From NCBI GenBank assembly GCA_034190875.2, contig CM067358.1, forward strand, positions 56,090,856 through 56,154,855: DNA of 64,000 nt, read 5' to 3'. Source of the DNA: Urechis unicinctus. Lineage: Eukaryota; Annelida; Polychaeta; Xenopneusta; Urechidae. Below, in pieces: positions 12,171 to 23,700 of the stretch. Position 1 is the stretch's first letter. Every line of letters starts with the position of its first letter. Under the pieces are notes generated by a model that saw nothing but the letters and a program-made list of their open reading frames with translations, was not told where the DNA came from and ran no database searches. The translations under genes were made by a program, and so were the position numbers.

Positions 12171-14062
12171 AGACTAATGTGCTGGGACTAATGTGCTGGG
12201 ACTTCCTTATTGGCGTATGCTATGCAACTGTTTTGCGAAATGTCTTTGAAGGTAAAATTGTATCCGGTGCCAGCTAGGAAGAAAGTACAAAAAGATGATT
12301 GATAAGGGGGTTTCAAAACCGCCCAAGTCTGATTATTGTACAGTTGTAGGGGAAAGGAGAGCCCCGATTTTATTTTTCAGATTTAACTACCAACCATTGC
12401 TATTCGTTGACATATCTAATGATCGGTTTACGTTACAGATTGTCAAAGAGGAAGCGGACAATCATGGTACTGATAGGATGAGTCCCTGTGCAAGAAATTG
12501 AGTAGATAATCTGCGTATGGATTTATAATTATACTCCTGGATTTATTAATTTACCTTTCACTGATGATATGTGTTGGCTGTAAAGATGTCCACATCATCG
12601 AAAGGGCATCGACCAAATAAAACAGTATGCTCTTTAATTCTATAATTCTGCTATGAAAGCTCGGACGAGACGAATCATGTCATCCGATATTGTAATGCAA
12701 ATTTACCATCAGGTACAGACAGTCAGATTACAACGGGTAGATGTGAGAGTGATGGCGTTCACAACATCGTAAGCGGCTGTAGAAGGATAAGCGACAACTT
12801 TTCCACCGTACAAAGGAACATTACTCTAAACGAACAAACATCAGAATGATTAATTAACACTAATAGTACTGCCGTAAGTACGGCAGAGCCTTGGCTTGCG
12901 TCAGGTGCTTTTGTGTCTAGATGAAAGCGACATACGGCTCATCTATATTCATCGAACACCTGCTTCTACTCAATTTGCATCAGGCACTCCTCGGTAAAAC
13001 AATACAAAAGACGCCTAAAAATAGAACGATGAAAATTTTTATTCTCGATGCGTTCAATTTCACTGACAAGTAAGATTATTATCTAATTACTAATAAAGGT
13101 TATATACATTAACTCTGCTATCATTATGGTTTATTCGTAGGCTTTGGTTAGAGATTAAAAGTACTGACGTTGCAAAGATTGTACAAATGATGCAATGTGC
13201 GCATTAAAGAACGTCAAAATAAGTTCTGTTTGTGTTGTCATGAAGATGAACATAGAGGTTATTCAAACGTGACGGTTAACACCTAGACTGTGACCAGATG
13301 ACTGCATTACCAAATTATCCCGTTATGATCGATACCAATGTATTTAGACGAACGGTAAAATGACAATATTGACGAAAGCATATCTTGCATCGGTACAAGT
13401 GCCATGCTATGTTGCCACAGGGCCATGTAAAGTTTGCTTTTTCCAGCCTTTCTCATGAATTATCTCATTCAAGCATAGCCACCTTATTCTAAATTTAAAC
13501 TTCACTCAAGAGATGAAATCTTTTGATTATTCCCATTATGATCACTAATGTTTATTGTAAGTCACTTTGTGTATCTGATGACCTTGGCTTACACACATAA
13601 GGTCAATGTTGCAGCAAAAGCGATTTCTGCGGATGTAGGTAGTAAACCAAAATACAGCGGTATGTAAGTTTAATTGCCAATACACTGCTCAGATCCTTGA
13701 ACCTGCATGAAGAAAATATTGAATGTATCTAGCAGAGGGGCGACGACTTACCAATTTATATAGCCAACGCGTTCTGTTATGAGGCTTATTGTGTTACACC
13801 ATTTTCTACTTTTCACGGCAACATGGTTGGGGGCGCCTTATATATTTTAATATGAGGCATTATGATGTTTTGATTATTGCTTATCAATAGCCATGACGTT
13901 GCTAGTATCTTATAAGTGCTCGTCCTCGGATAATGTTTATGAGTTGCTGCACGACCACAATACATCATCTTGTGTAATTTCATGCATCGAAGCTTGCGAT
14001 GATGTAGGGCTAACAGCCCGGGAACAGCAAAGTTAGGTTAAATCATGTCACCCGATTTCATT
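12171..14062 (+). repeat. 1.9-kb tandem unit, copy A
   Basis: First of three direct tandem copies. It begins with AGACTAATGTGCTGGGAC, with an extra 14-bp repeat of ACTAATGTGCTGGG at the start. Its first ~1.1 kb matches copy B nearly base for base, while the second half is more diverged. Relative to B and C it lacks about 54 bp at the junction near 12557-12560. The motif TTCA occurs at both ends of the missing segment in B (14435-14492), as expected for a deletion between short direct repeats. No protein-coding potential is convincing, and I do not recognise the family. Confidence 0.93.
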
Positions 14063-15994
14063 AGACTAATGTGCTGGGACTTCCTTATTGGCGTATGCTA
14101 TGCAACTGTTTTGCGAAATGTCTTTGAAGGTAAAATTGTATCCGGTGCCAGCTAGGAAGAAAGTACAAAAAGATGATTGATAAGGGGGTTGCAAAACCGC
14201 CTAAGTCTGATTATTGTACAGTTGTAGGGGAAAGGAGAGCCCTGATTTTATTTTTCATATTCACTACCAACCATTGCTATTCGTTGACAGATCTAATGAT
14301 CGGTTTACGTTACAGATTGTCAAAGGAGGAAGCGGACAATCATGGTACTGACAGGATGAGTCCCTCTGCAAGAAATTGAGTAGATAATCTGCGTATGGAT
14401 TTATAATTATACTCTTGGATTTATTAATTTACCTTTCAAGAAGCTTATGATTAATGGATTATCAGTCTCCTTGGGCGAGCTCTCCGCATTCACTGATGAT
14501 ATGTGTTGGCTGTAAAGATGTCCACATCACTGAAAGGGCATCGACCGAATAAAACAGTATGCTCTTTTATTCTGTAATTCTGCTATGAAAGCTCGGACGA
14601 GACGAATCATGTCATCCGATATTGTAATGCAAATTTACCATCAGGTACAGACAGTCAGATTACAACGGGTAGATGTGAGAGTGATGGCGTTCACAACATC
14701 GTAAGCGGCTGTAGAAGGATAAGCGACAACTTTTCCACCGTTCAAAGGAACATTACTCTAAACGAACAAACATCAGAATGATTAATTAACACTAATAGTA
14801 CTGCGGCAAGTACGACAGAGCCTTGGCTTGCGTCAGGTGCTTTTGTGTCTAGATGAAAGCGACATACGGCTCATCTATATTCATCGAACACCTGCTTCTA
14901 CTCAATTTGCATCAGGCACTCCTCGGTAAAACAATACAAAAGACGCCTAAAAATAGAACGATAAAATTTTTTATTCTCGATGCGTTCAATTTCACTGACA
15001 AGTAAGATTATTATCTAATTAATAATAAAGGTTATATACATTAACTCTGCTATCATTATGGTTTATTCGTAGGCTTTTGTTAGAGATTAAAAGTACTGAC
15101 GTTGCAAAGATTGTACAAATGATGCAATGTGCGCATTAAAGAACGTCAAAATAAGTTCTGTTTGTGCTGTCATGAAGATGAACATAGAGGTTATTCAAAC
15201 GTGACGGTTTACACCTAGACTGTGACAAGATGACTGCTTTACCAAAAAGCATATCTTGCATTATCCCTATGACGACGGGAAACTCAATTGTGTTATTTTA
15301 CTTGCTTCTCCTGTCAAGATTTTTGCCTGGTCACTAATGTTTATTGTAAGTCACTTGTGTATCTGATGACCTTGGCTTACACATAAGATCTAATGTTGCA
15401 GCAAACGGGGTAAAGTGACATGCGGCTTCGATGTCCTAGTCCAGTTCAAAAAAAGGTTACTACCTCGGTATTCGTATCTCTTAATTGGGATACCAGCATT
15501 AACCACCCATTCCCTCACTAGTCCAGTGAACCTGGCAAGACGAAAATATCAGTGACGCTGATGTCTAAAGCAGAGGGTAGCATCAGAATGGCTGTCCACT
15601 CGACCAATTTAGCTAATGGAGCCAGTTGATGCAGCGTTATACGTGTAACAATTGATACGTGGCGGGAAATGTATAAGTTGTTTGGAGATTTTCACGGCTG
15701 ATAGGTTGGTGGCGCCTTTTATATTTTAATAGTGTTCTCATTTGCGAGGTGGTTAATTGATTCACCAACTTTTCGGATCAATAGCCATGTACACTAACTA
15801 GTAAAGCTTATAACACAATGGTGCATTCACGCGTAATGTGAATGAGGTTTTGCTGATAATATACACACATATACCAGAATTGTAAGCGTGTCTAACATCA
15901 TGTCTTCAACCGTTAATATGAGCCTGTTTACCTAACAGCCCACTGGAACAGCAAAGTTAGGGCAAATAGATGTCACCCCCGATGTCAATACATT
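14063..15994 (+). repeat. 1.9-kb tandem unit, copy B
   Basis: Second tandem copy, starting at the same AGACTAATGTGCTGGGAC word, 1892 bp downstream of copy A. The region 14063-15240 is very close to copy A (a few percent substitutions by eye). The stretch 15240-15330 is replaced or rearranged, and the tail (15330-15994) is clearly related to the tail of A but much more diverged. The tail ends with a CAGCAAAGTTAGG word that also ends copy A (14025-14037 in A, about 15950 here). Confidence 0.93.
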
Positions 15995-17145
15995 AGACTA
16001 ATGTGCTGGGACTTCCTTATTGGCGTAAGTGCTATGCAATGCTATGCAACTGCGAAATGTCTTTGAAGGTGAAAATTGAATCCGGTGTCAGCTAGGAAGA
16101 AAGTACAAAAAGATGATTGATAAGGGACGAGCTTGGGCAAAAGAGCCACATTCTGATCTTTTGTACAAAGATGAGGGGAAAACAGCATGCCCCGATTTTT
16201 ATTTTTCAGATTCACTAATGCCAAGGGCATTGATATTCGCATTTACAATCTAATGATGTCAATGTTTACAAAAGAGATTGTCAAAATGACGAAGCGGACA
16301 ATCATGAAAAGGCCATTGGATGAGAATCCTAAGACAATTATACAGTCGAGTAGATCGGAGAGAGCCGCATACATTCACAAACATTTGATTACTAAGACAT
16401 GGATTACTATGCACTCGTCTAATTTACATATCGTTTGCAAGACCTAAGACATTGTGGATAATGTAAAGGATTCATCAGTCAAGCCTAGTCACCGGGCGAG
16501 ATGTCCGATGATTAGCACTGATGAATATGTGTTGGCCCTGGTAAAGATGTCCACATCATCGAAAGGGCAATCGTTGCGAATCAAACAGTATGCTCTTTTC
16601 ATTCTTATAATTCTGCTATGAAAGCTCGGACGAGACGAATCATGTCATCCGACTATGAACGTAACGTACACATGCAAATTTACCATCAGGTTTCGTTTTT
16701 CATATTACGCAATCGGGTAGATGTGATGGGATGTGATGCGTTCACCATAAATACCATATTGTAAGCGGCTGTTGAAGGATAAGCGAAAACTTTAAAAAAC
16801 GCTTCTATAACCGATCACTTTAAAAAGAACAAACTTTGCAGAAGATTAATTAACATAGCATTATATGTACAGTACGACAGAGCCTTGGCTTGTAAGTCAG
16901 GTGCTTTTCGCATGTCTAGATGAAAAATCGACATAAGGCTCATCTATATTATCGAACACCTGCTTCTACTCCCGCCTTCAGGCACTGAAACGGGAAAAAC
17001 ACTACAAAAGACGCCTAAAAAGTCTAGAACGATAAAACTAATTTTTTCTCGATGCGTTCAATTTTTGACTGACAAGTAAGATTATTAAGGGCCAAATTAC
17101 TAATTGGAAGCCGTTCATATACATACCAGCACAGAACTATCATGT
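15995..17145 (+). repeat. 1.9-kb tandem unit, copy C (old, partial)
   Basis: Third copy in the same direction, following directly on B. It can be followed from AGACTAATGTGCTGGGAC through the paired landmark words AAAGCTCGGACGAGACGAAT (about 16620) and GACAAGTAAGATTATTA (about 17070), then similarity fades near 17145. It is much more diverged than A is from B and carries many short extra or missing stretches. It is therefore an older duplicate, or one decaying differently. Confidence 0.88.
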
Positions 17146-18288
17146 ATGAAATGACCGGTTATTGCCTTTGAGTTCCACAGTGAATTGCCATTGATCTGTG
17201 TAGACTGCATTGGAAGCTCTCAGTTGGCCTTGTATGTACCCTATGAGTTTACCACTCATGTGCCCTTGGGTAGAAGCTAGGTATAATCACTGAGCTAGCA
17301 CTAGCCAAATTTTTGGATAAAGTGAACACATATAAGTTCTATCGGCAGCAGCGTCCGGCATCATCGTCGCGATTCACATTATCTGGTCCGTCGCCAAAGT
17401 GATATTTTGTGGTGTGGGTATTCATCTGTACCACCAAAAACATTACGCACATGATTCACCCTCATTATCTGGACTTGTAATAATCGATATTGGTCACAAT
17501 CAACCGTCTTTGTGTATCAAAGAGCATTTACTAATAATTCACGTCATGAAGTTCATCATGTTTTTTATAACGCATAGCACATCGTTATTCAAATCCGACA
17601 GAGACATATTGGGGCACCAACTAACGACACATGCAGATAATAGCAACTTAATACCCAAACGTGCAACGCCACATCAAATTCGCCGTTTCTTTGTCTTCAA
17701 CAAAGCTGGTTTAATTTCTGTGACGCTATGACTACCCCAGTCCCCGTTATGACAGTCATCAGTGAAATAACGATTTGTTTACAAAAGTAAACTTGTGGTT
17801 TCCATATTCCGACAAATTTTATTCAGCATTATGATTTTATCGCCTTATATATACATTATATCTTAACAAGAAGATCTGAGTTGCATTAATTTTATATAGA
17901 CTATCGCCCCTCAATTCAAAGACAGAATACCGATGCTGAGTTAAGGTTGTGAGGTGAGGATATACTTCACTTACAGTGCCTATAAGGATAAGCTAGTAAT
18001 GTTAGCACCATTCGGCCGATATATCAGTGAATAGCATGTTGGCTGGAAACGTTATGACGCTGCGGCTAGATATTGGGCTTTTATGGCTACCAATATAGGC
18101 CAGATTACACGGCTTGATATGCAATGGGAAACCCTACTTGCCAAACAAGCTCATGAAACGGCATAACAAGTAATGAAATATATGGGTCTTTACTAATCAC
18201 CACTAACCCCATTTGATGTTAACCTGAATAATCCTTGATTTGCAATGGCAATTTGCTTTTCCATGCGCGAATCTACTTTTCAGGTTAA
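17146..18288. other. Intergenic sequence, nothing recognised
   Basis: No domain or repeat was recognised. The 110-codon plus-strand frame at 17399-17731 has no recognisable motif and is within the range expected by chance. Confidence 0.5.
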
Positions 18289-18425
18289 ATGATTAATTCA
18301 CATCGCCTGTAGCGTTTGCAAATATTTCGCACTGCCGAGACAAGAGGCAAAACTCGTTGAGGTGCTCAGCATGAGTAACCCTCATTACAATTGTCTATAC
18401 TTGCCCGAGTGAACATCAATGACGT
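18289..18425 (+). repeat. Dispersed repeat, copy 1 (partner at 36081-36215)
   Basis: Shares an ordered series of words with 36081-36215: CGCCTGTA, ACTGCCGAGAC, AAACTCGT and GTGCTC, in the same order and similar spacing. The match is old, roughly two thirds identical by eye. Similarity may extend weakly on both sides. The family is not recognised. Confidence 0.65.
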
Positions 18426-20144
18426 TGTCGCTTTAGGATACATTACTGCATCCACACAAGCGACACATTATATTCACACTGCATTGCGCCCGATCGTTTT
18501 AATCACTTAGTGAGTCAAATGTTGAATTATCTAAGCGCACAATTGTTATACAAACGGGCTACATGCGGTGTTTTTTCGCTTTACTATGAACATATAATCC
18601 AGCGTCGAGCTGTGAAAAGTTCCCTATATCATTTAGGTACTTGCATGACATCACTCAATTTTGACTGGTATCATCTAGTGCCACCCGATAAACAAACAAA
18701 CCAAATCTTGCATAATTGTTGTGAATGGTCACATAATTTTGGCCTAAAACGTCATTAACAGTCCCATATGACGATGGAATTTGATATATTGAAATCATTA
18801 CCTAGAGTAAAATAATGATGCAAGAATAGACTGACATTATAAAACAAGGCCAAAGCAAATACAGCATAAAACAACTGCAACTGCAAGACGATTATGTATT
18901 TATGCTGCTGCGCAGACTATTTGCGACTGTAATGAGGAAGCATTGCTAAAGTACCTTACATTTGCTGCTTATATTCATACAAATACAATAATTTACTAAT
19001 GAAATTGTCGATATTTTTCTAAAACATAGAAAAATGTGTGACCTTGAGTTGCCAGATGACAGTAGATAACTCGCTGCATCGTGGTCCTGTCATGTGATTA
19101 TTGTCTTTTCTCGTTATATTCCTTTATTTGTATTATTATTATTCTATGGTTCACATTGCAAACGAGACTTACCGTGGTTCTAAGCTCATTGCCTGATGCA
19201 CAGTATCACAAATACCTCTGGTGTATTTAAGGCTCTAGTGTCTATTGGTAGCTGCAACATGCGTTGCTTATGCAAAGGTTTATATGTAAGGGCATCACAA
19301 TGCACAATGGAAACACCGGAGCTATCGAATGGACTAAAATATATTACCAAAACATGTGAACAGGACGAGCTCTTTGTGTCCCTAGAGAATTTGTCAATAC
19401 ATTTGGCGCTTGAAGCTTAGGCCGTTTGATGAGCCTGCTCAACACCGACCCGTGCAAATGGCGTAGTACTTTGCGTCGGCATATAGAATTACTTTCCCCG
19501 CATTAACCATTAGAAGGTGACTGTACATATGTGCATCCTGCTTATTTCTCAAATATGCCACATCAATTTATGGAAAATAACTGAATGAGTGATTTGATAA
19601 ATTATAATTACCCATTTTCTATAAGTGCCAGGCAGCGTGGAGTTGGTTTTAACGAAACCCCGTTGTGCTCCTTTTAATAAGTAATTAGTCATGGTGTCGT
19701 ACTAGGTGCGGAATATGTATCACATCTAATGCTATGACAATGGTGACATGTCTGGTTGTCGTCTAGGTGCTATGTCTCATATCTACGTCTATGACAATGA
19801 CAACATTGTCTCTATTATACACGTCAGAGGGACGGATTCTACGTTATATCTTATAGACCCATTCTAACACACGACCGTATATTGAAAATGTAGTATTCAG
19901 AATTTTTTCGAATCGCTGAATTAATTGGTTTGCTAATCTTCTTCATGACGGGAAATAGAGAAGCGCGAAGCAAGGAGTGGCCGTATAACATGCGTGGGGA
20001 GTATATTCAGTGTGAATAATTGAAAACACATGGGCATCGACGAGGTTTGTTTTGACTGTTTCATGTGTGTTTTTCATGTTATCTGATATGTGCAATGTGA
20101 TCAAATTATTTATAATATTAACATCGTTATCTAAGTGACTGATG
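18426..20144. other. Intergenic sequence, nothing recognised
   Basis: Short frames only (82 and 74 codons at 18510-18758 and 19196-19420). A short local duplication is visible at 19700-19800, where ATGTATCACATCTA/ATGTCTCATATCTA and CTATGACAATG recur. Confidence 0.5.
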
Positions 20145-21335
20145 AAAAAGTAATGCTTCCAAAGCCTATATTATATTATGCACCTTAAATCCCTAATCCG
20201 GAAATCGATCAAATGTATTTATAATTATAACCGCTATTTCTAAGTGTTTCTTATTTCAAAAACGTGATTTTCGGGCTACAAAGCGTACCTTGACATATAT
20301 CCTTATATTGCACCTTAAATAGCTGTGGCTCGATGAAATTTAAATGTTTTTTATGACCGCCGGTTAAACTGTGTATTATCTTATTACAAAACGTTATACG
20401 TATAATCTAAAAGCGTTATTGATACTTTCTTCGTGAGCTAGCTGTGGCACAGATGCATGGTACTTAACACAAGTATGAAATTAGAATTGGAGGGAAAATG
20501 AGGCTGACATGCAGACTATGCGATAAAGAGAAGTATTACTTACAAGAAATGCAATTTGACAATTTTTAATACTTTCTTTCGTAAAAAATCGGGTCTAGGT
20601 GGTATGCAGATGTTATATATCCACAAATAATATATGAAATTAGAATTGGTGGGAAAAAAATGAGTGTAGGATGCAGACTATGCGATAAAGACATATGGTT
20701 CTCAGAGCTGAAAAAAAGTGCAATTTTAACCTTTTAAAGTGGTGCCAGTCATGTTTAATTGGGTAAATGGTGTTGAAAGTGAGCGAAACGATGGTGGGGG
20801 TCGGTGGGGGGGGGTATCCACAAATATAATATGTAGGGCTTAAAATACAAAAGGATGCGTAGAGTCGGTTTCGAAATCATAGTCCATGACTTATAGACAG
20901 TTTTTCTATGCGTAGCATGAAAAAAATTTGAAGAGAAACCAACATTAAGTGGTGCCAAGTCATGTCTAATTGGGTAAATGGTGTTGAAAGTGAGCGAAAC
21001 GGGCATAATTCCTAAAGTTTAAAGGTGGGGGTAGGGCAAGCTCAAATCAGTTCCTCGAAGTCGCGAGAGTCGGTTTCCAATCATAGTCCATGACTTTATA
21101 GGTCAGTTTTATATATATGCGTAAACATGAAACTCCTCGATTTGAAGCACTTCACCAATTATATATATTCACTTGCACCAAGGCAAATCCATCTTCTCAG
21201 CTGTTATCTTCCATATATATATTGGATGCAATTCCAACATAATTCATAATTCCTAAAGTTTAAAGTTTTCCCGTGGTAAGCTCAATATCAGTTCCTCGAA
21301 GTCTGCGAGCGTAGGATACCCAAACAATATGTATA
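20145..21335 (+). repeat. Degenerate tandem array of short duplications
   Basis: A chain of overlapping direct duplications. CACCTTAAAT recurs at 20181 and 20311. TAGCTGTGGC recurs at 20320 and 20439. ATACTTTCTT recurs at 20422 and 20569. GAAATTAGAATTGG recurs at 20477 and about 20636. A ~210-bp unit beginning AGTGGTGCCA recurs at about 20739 and 20950. CATAATTCCTAAAGTTTAAA recurs near 21003 and 21243. Periods drift from about 120 to about 240 bp. Copies closest to the following (TA)n array carry internal TATATA islands. This looks like successive local slippage or unequal exchange rather than a classical satellite. Confidence 0.85.
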
Positions 21336-21336
21336 A

Positions 21337-21605
<269 letters not shown>

Positions 21606-21943
21606 CACTCTGGTAGTGCGTGCCGCTGACATTTGCAAAAAAAGCCGACATAAATCGACTTTTGAAGTTGAAACCTTGATGAACCCAAACAATTGATATG
21701 CAGCCGACAAATTACTCCATTTGTCGCAACTATAATTTGCGCGTTATTTGTATTATATAGCAACACCGAATAAATTCATAAAGGGAAGTAACTGTTCTGT
21801 TACCGGGATGTGACGATTGGCAAGCCGCCGTGCCGCCGAGTTAATATGCATATGAATATTTGTTGAATAAGTTCCATTATGCTGGCGCTTATAGTGTCGG
21901 ACCAATTTCCCTCGTGACCTTGCCTCGGATCTGTGAAACATAC
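21606..21943. other. Spacer; possible intron of candidate gene
   Basis: Ordinary sequence between the (TA)n array and the splice donor proposed at 21943. If the minus-strand exon is real, this is the first part of its intron. No branch point or acceptor could be assigned. Confidence 0.35.
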
Positions 21944-22112
21944 CTTTTTTATTGCTTTGTAGGATAGATGGCCGTGACTCTGCAAAGATGCGTCTGATAT
22001 GATTGTTGACGTGAAGTTGGAAATTGTGCCTGGCCAGAATGCAACCAATCTCAGTTGATAAAGTTACCATCTTCATTACAAGTGAGGACGCTGTGCCGCT
22101 TTCATCCGCCAT
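21944..22112 (-). CDS. Candidate first coding exon of an unidentified host gene
   Basis: On the minus strand an ATG in the context CCAATATGGCGGATG opens a frame encoding 56 residues beginning MADESGTASS. It runs with balanced amino-acid composition to AAAAAAG|GTATGT, a strong metazoan-type splice donor, leaving phase 1. The frame continues to about 119 codons if unspliced, but the part beyond the donor has a less natural composition. The MADE... start, the GC content above the surroundings and the donor position favour a genuine first exon. I do not recognise the protein, no downstream exon was found in the window, and no TATA box was identified. It could be chance or a pseudogene. Confidence 0.3.
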
Positions 22113-22559
22113 ATTGGATTACTTACAGATCCACGGTAATCTAGTTGACACATAGCGCAGCCGGCATATGTGCATCAGATCAATGCTTAAATATGCACCC
22201 CCAATTATCTCTGTAGAATTAGTGCAATGAGACCAATTATGCGCATTATGGGTTATGAAAGCGAGAAAAACCATCAAGTATGTTGGGCGTGGTACTGGTG
22301 CGAGGTTGGCTAGTGCATCTCATTCAAACGAAAAACTGCAGATTATCATTCATTCTAACGTGATTCAGACGCCATTTATAAAATGATTGCAATCCATCGG
22401 TTTGTGAATAGTTCCGTGCGGCCTACGATACGATTCCGAATGCAAAAGAACAAAATGCACAACATTATCCCTAAATTAACTGCTCTGAATGACAAGAGCG
22501 TTGGGTGATCAAGTCAGTCTCAGAACAAGTGGGAATGCTTTCCAGGCATCTAAGTCAAT
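22113..22559. other. Intergenic spacer
   Basis: Sequence between the candidate exon and fossil 2. If the exon is real its 5' UTR and promoter would lie here, but no recognisable core promoter element was seen. Confidence 0.4.
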
Positions 22560-22639
22560 TGTGTCACTCCTAATTGAACTCGAATTGTAAACTTATAAAC
22601 TCAGTATGAAACAACAACCAACCGTTCCGACGACACCGC

Positions 22640-23450
22640 GATATCCTGAGCGCTATATCCTCATGTGCCAGTGACCCTGCCACCTCATGAGGCCAAGAGG
22701 ATAAACGAGTCGCTCTGTACAAAATATATCGCTGTGGGGTTACCACACTGGACGTTATCGACGACACCCTTGTGCTGATCAGCGTAGGCATTGGCATGGC
22801 TGGTGGGGTGTCTCTGTCCACCATTATCGCGATGCATATTGTACTCGGGCACGAGGAGTGAACTATGGTCTGTGGTGACCTCTCAGTGGCCCGACACTTC
22901 ATCACCTGCAGACTGTTAATTAAAGCCATGAAGCACAGCAAATTCAGACAGGCCAACAGCAAGCTAGACACGATTACAAGTCAAATATCCACTGCAATTA
23001 CAGACGGAAAGGTCTTCGACGAGGAAATCAAAATTAGCTGTACAGTGATATGTAGCTATGATGAGCCACCAGAGTACACCTCACAAGGCCGACGCCATTT
23101 ACAAAAAAAACCAACATGTTTTATGAAGATTGAACTCACTTTGACAAAACGTGAGCGTATTGTAGCACTTGAAAGTTGTGTAAAAGAATTGAAGGAAGAA
23201 GAAGATAATGTGGTGGAAGCGAAAAGAGGTTAGTAGACTAAACTGAGAGATATTGTGAGAGATTTAAAGTCTAAACATGATAACCTTATGGAACGAATGA
23301 AACACAGTGTGTATCAGATGCAGGCTACAAACTTCGGTTTAAATTTTGTTCCATGCTGCTGTGGGGCCCGTGGGGGGTCGGGCTCGTCCCACGTTTTAAG
23401 GGTAGCCATAAAATGTGGTAGCCCTGACCAAAAAAAGGGGCTCTGTTGAA
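22640..23450 (+). pseudogene. Fossil Polinton-associated hydrophobic/helical accessory gene, copy 2
   Basis: The recognisable order is as follows. A VALYKIYR-like helix lies near 22710. A Gly/Val/Ile-rich hydrophobic segment (ISVGIGMAGGVSLSTII) lies at about 22779-22830. A helical stretch containing SKLDTITSQIS and then ITDGKVFDEEIK lies at about 22955-23030. A charged, coiled-coil-like segment rich in K, E and L (ALESCVKELKEEEDN) lies at about 23160-23215. The SKL(N/D)TI...DG.(I/V).DEE pattern matches a widespread invertebrate family of unknown function that I know only from predicted proteins. Its copy in fossil 1 (7330-7760) is homologous at nucleotide level. The gene is broken. The hydrophobic segment suggests a membrane-associated product in the living element. 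Confidence 0.7.
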
Positions 23451-23660
23451 GTAAATTGTTGTGAAGAAATAATTACACCACGACCATTACATTGAGTCCC
23501 TGTTCACAAAGAGACACTTCCGCCATAGGATGAACATGCTGCACAGTAAAGGCCACACGGTATTGGGGCAGTGTATCAACAACATATCGCTCTCACAGTT
23601 CCTCTCAAAAGGATGGATTGCCGCAAACGGAGTTTACACGCTGGCTTTGCGTCACATAAA
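23420..23660 (+). pseudogene. Fossil Polinton DNA polymerase B, C-terminal part
   Basis: The segment at about 23512-23660 carries the FRHRMNMLHSKGH and ...NNISLSQF...KGWIA.NGV.TLALRH patterns. These correspond to the extreme C terminus of Polinton polB, where families show FRH.M...RS..H...........N..SLS..D.KR.I..D.(I/V).TLAYGH. A KK...HHDHYIESLF-like stretch precedes it. The catalytic palm and the upstream domains are absent here. The remains are non-functional. Confidence 0.78.
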
Positions 23661-23700
23661 TTTACTTGCAAATTAACGGGGCAGAATCTGGCTCTTCGGT

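Larger units (their letters stand above)
22560..23700 (+). mobile_element. Polinton/Maverick fossil 2 (accessory gene plus polB end)
   Basis: Second decayed Polinton piece, on the same strand as fossil 1. It contains the same hydrophobic/helical accessory gene (about 22640-23450), followed closely by the C-terminal part of a Polinton DNA polymerase B (about 23420-23660). No terminal repeats, integrase or capsid genes were recognised, so the limits are approximate. The element is broken at several points and old, although the accessory part is better preserved than in fossil 1. Confidence 0.8.

Noticed and set aside
12295-14379. Paired 68-codon frames at 12295-12501 and 14173-14379
   Set aside because: They match because they lie in tandem copies A and B. 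The middle third is read in different frames in the two copies owing to offsetting single-base indels, and copy C does not keep the frame, so there is no sign of protein-level selection.
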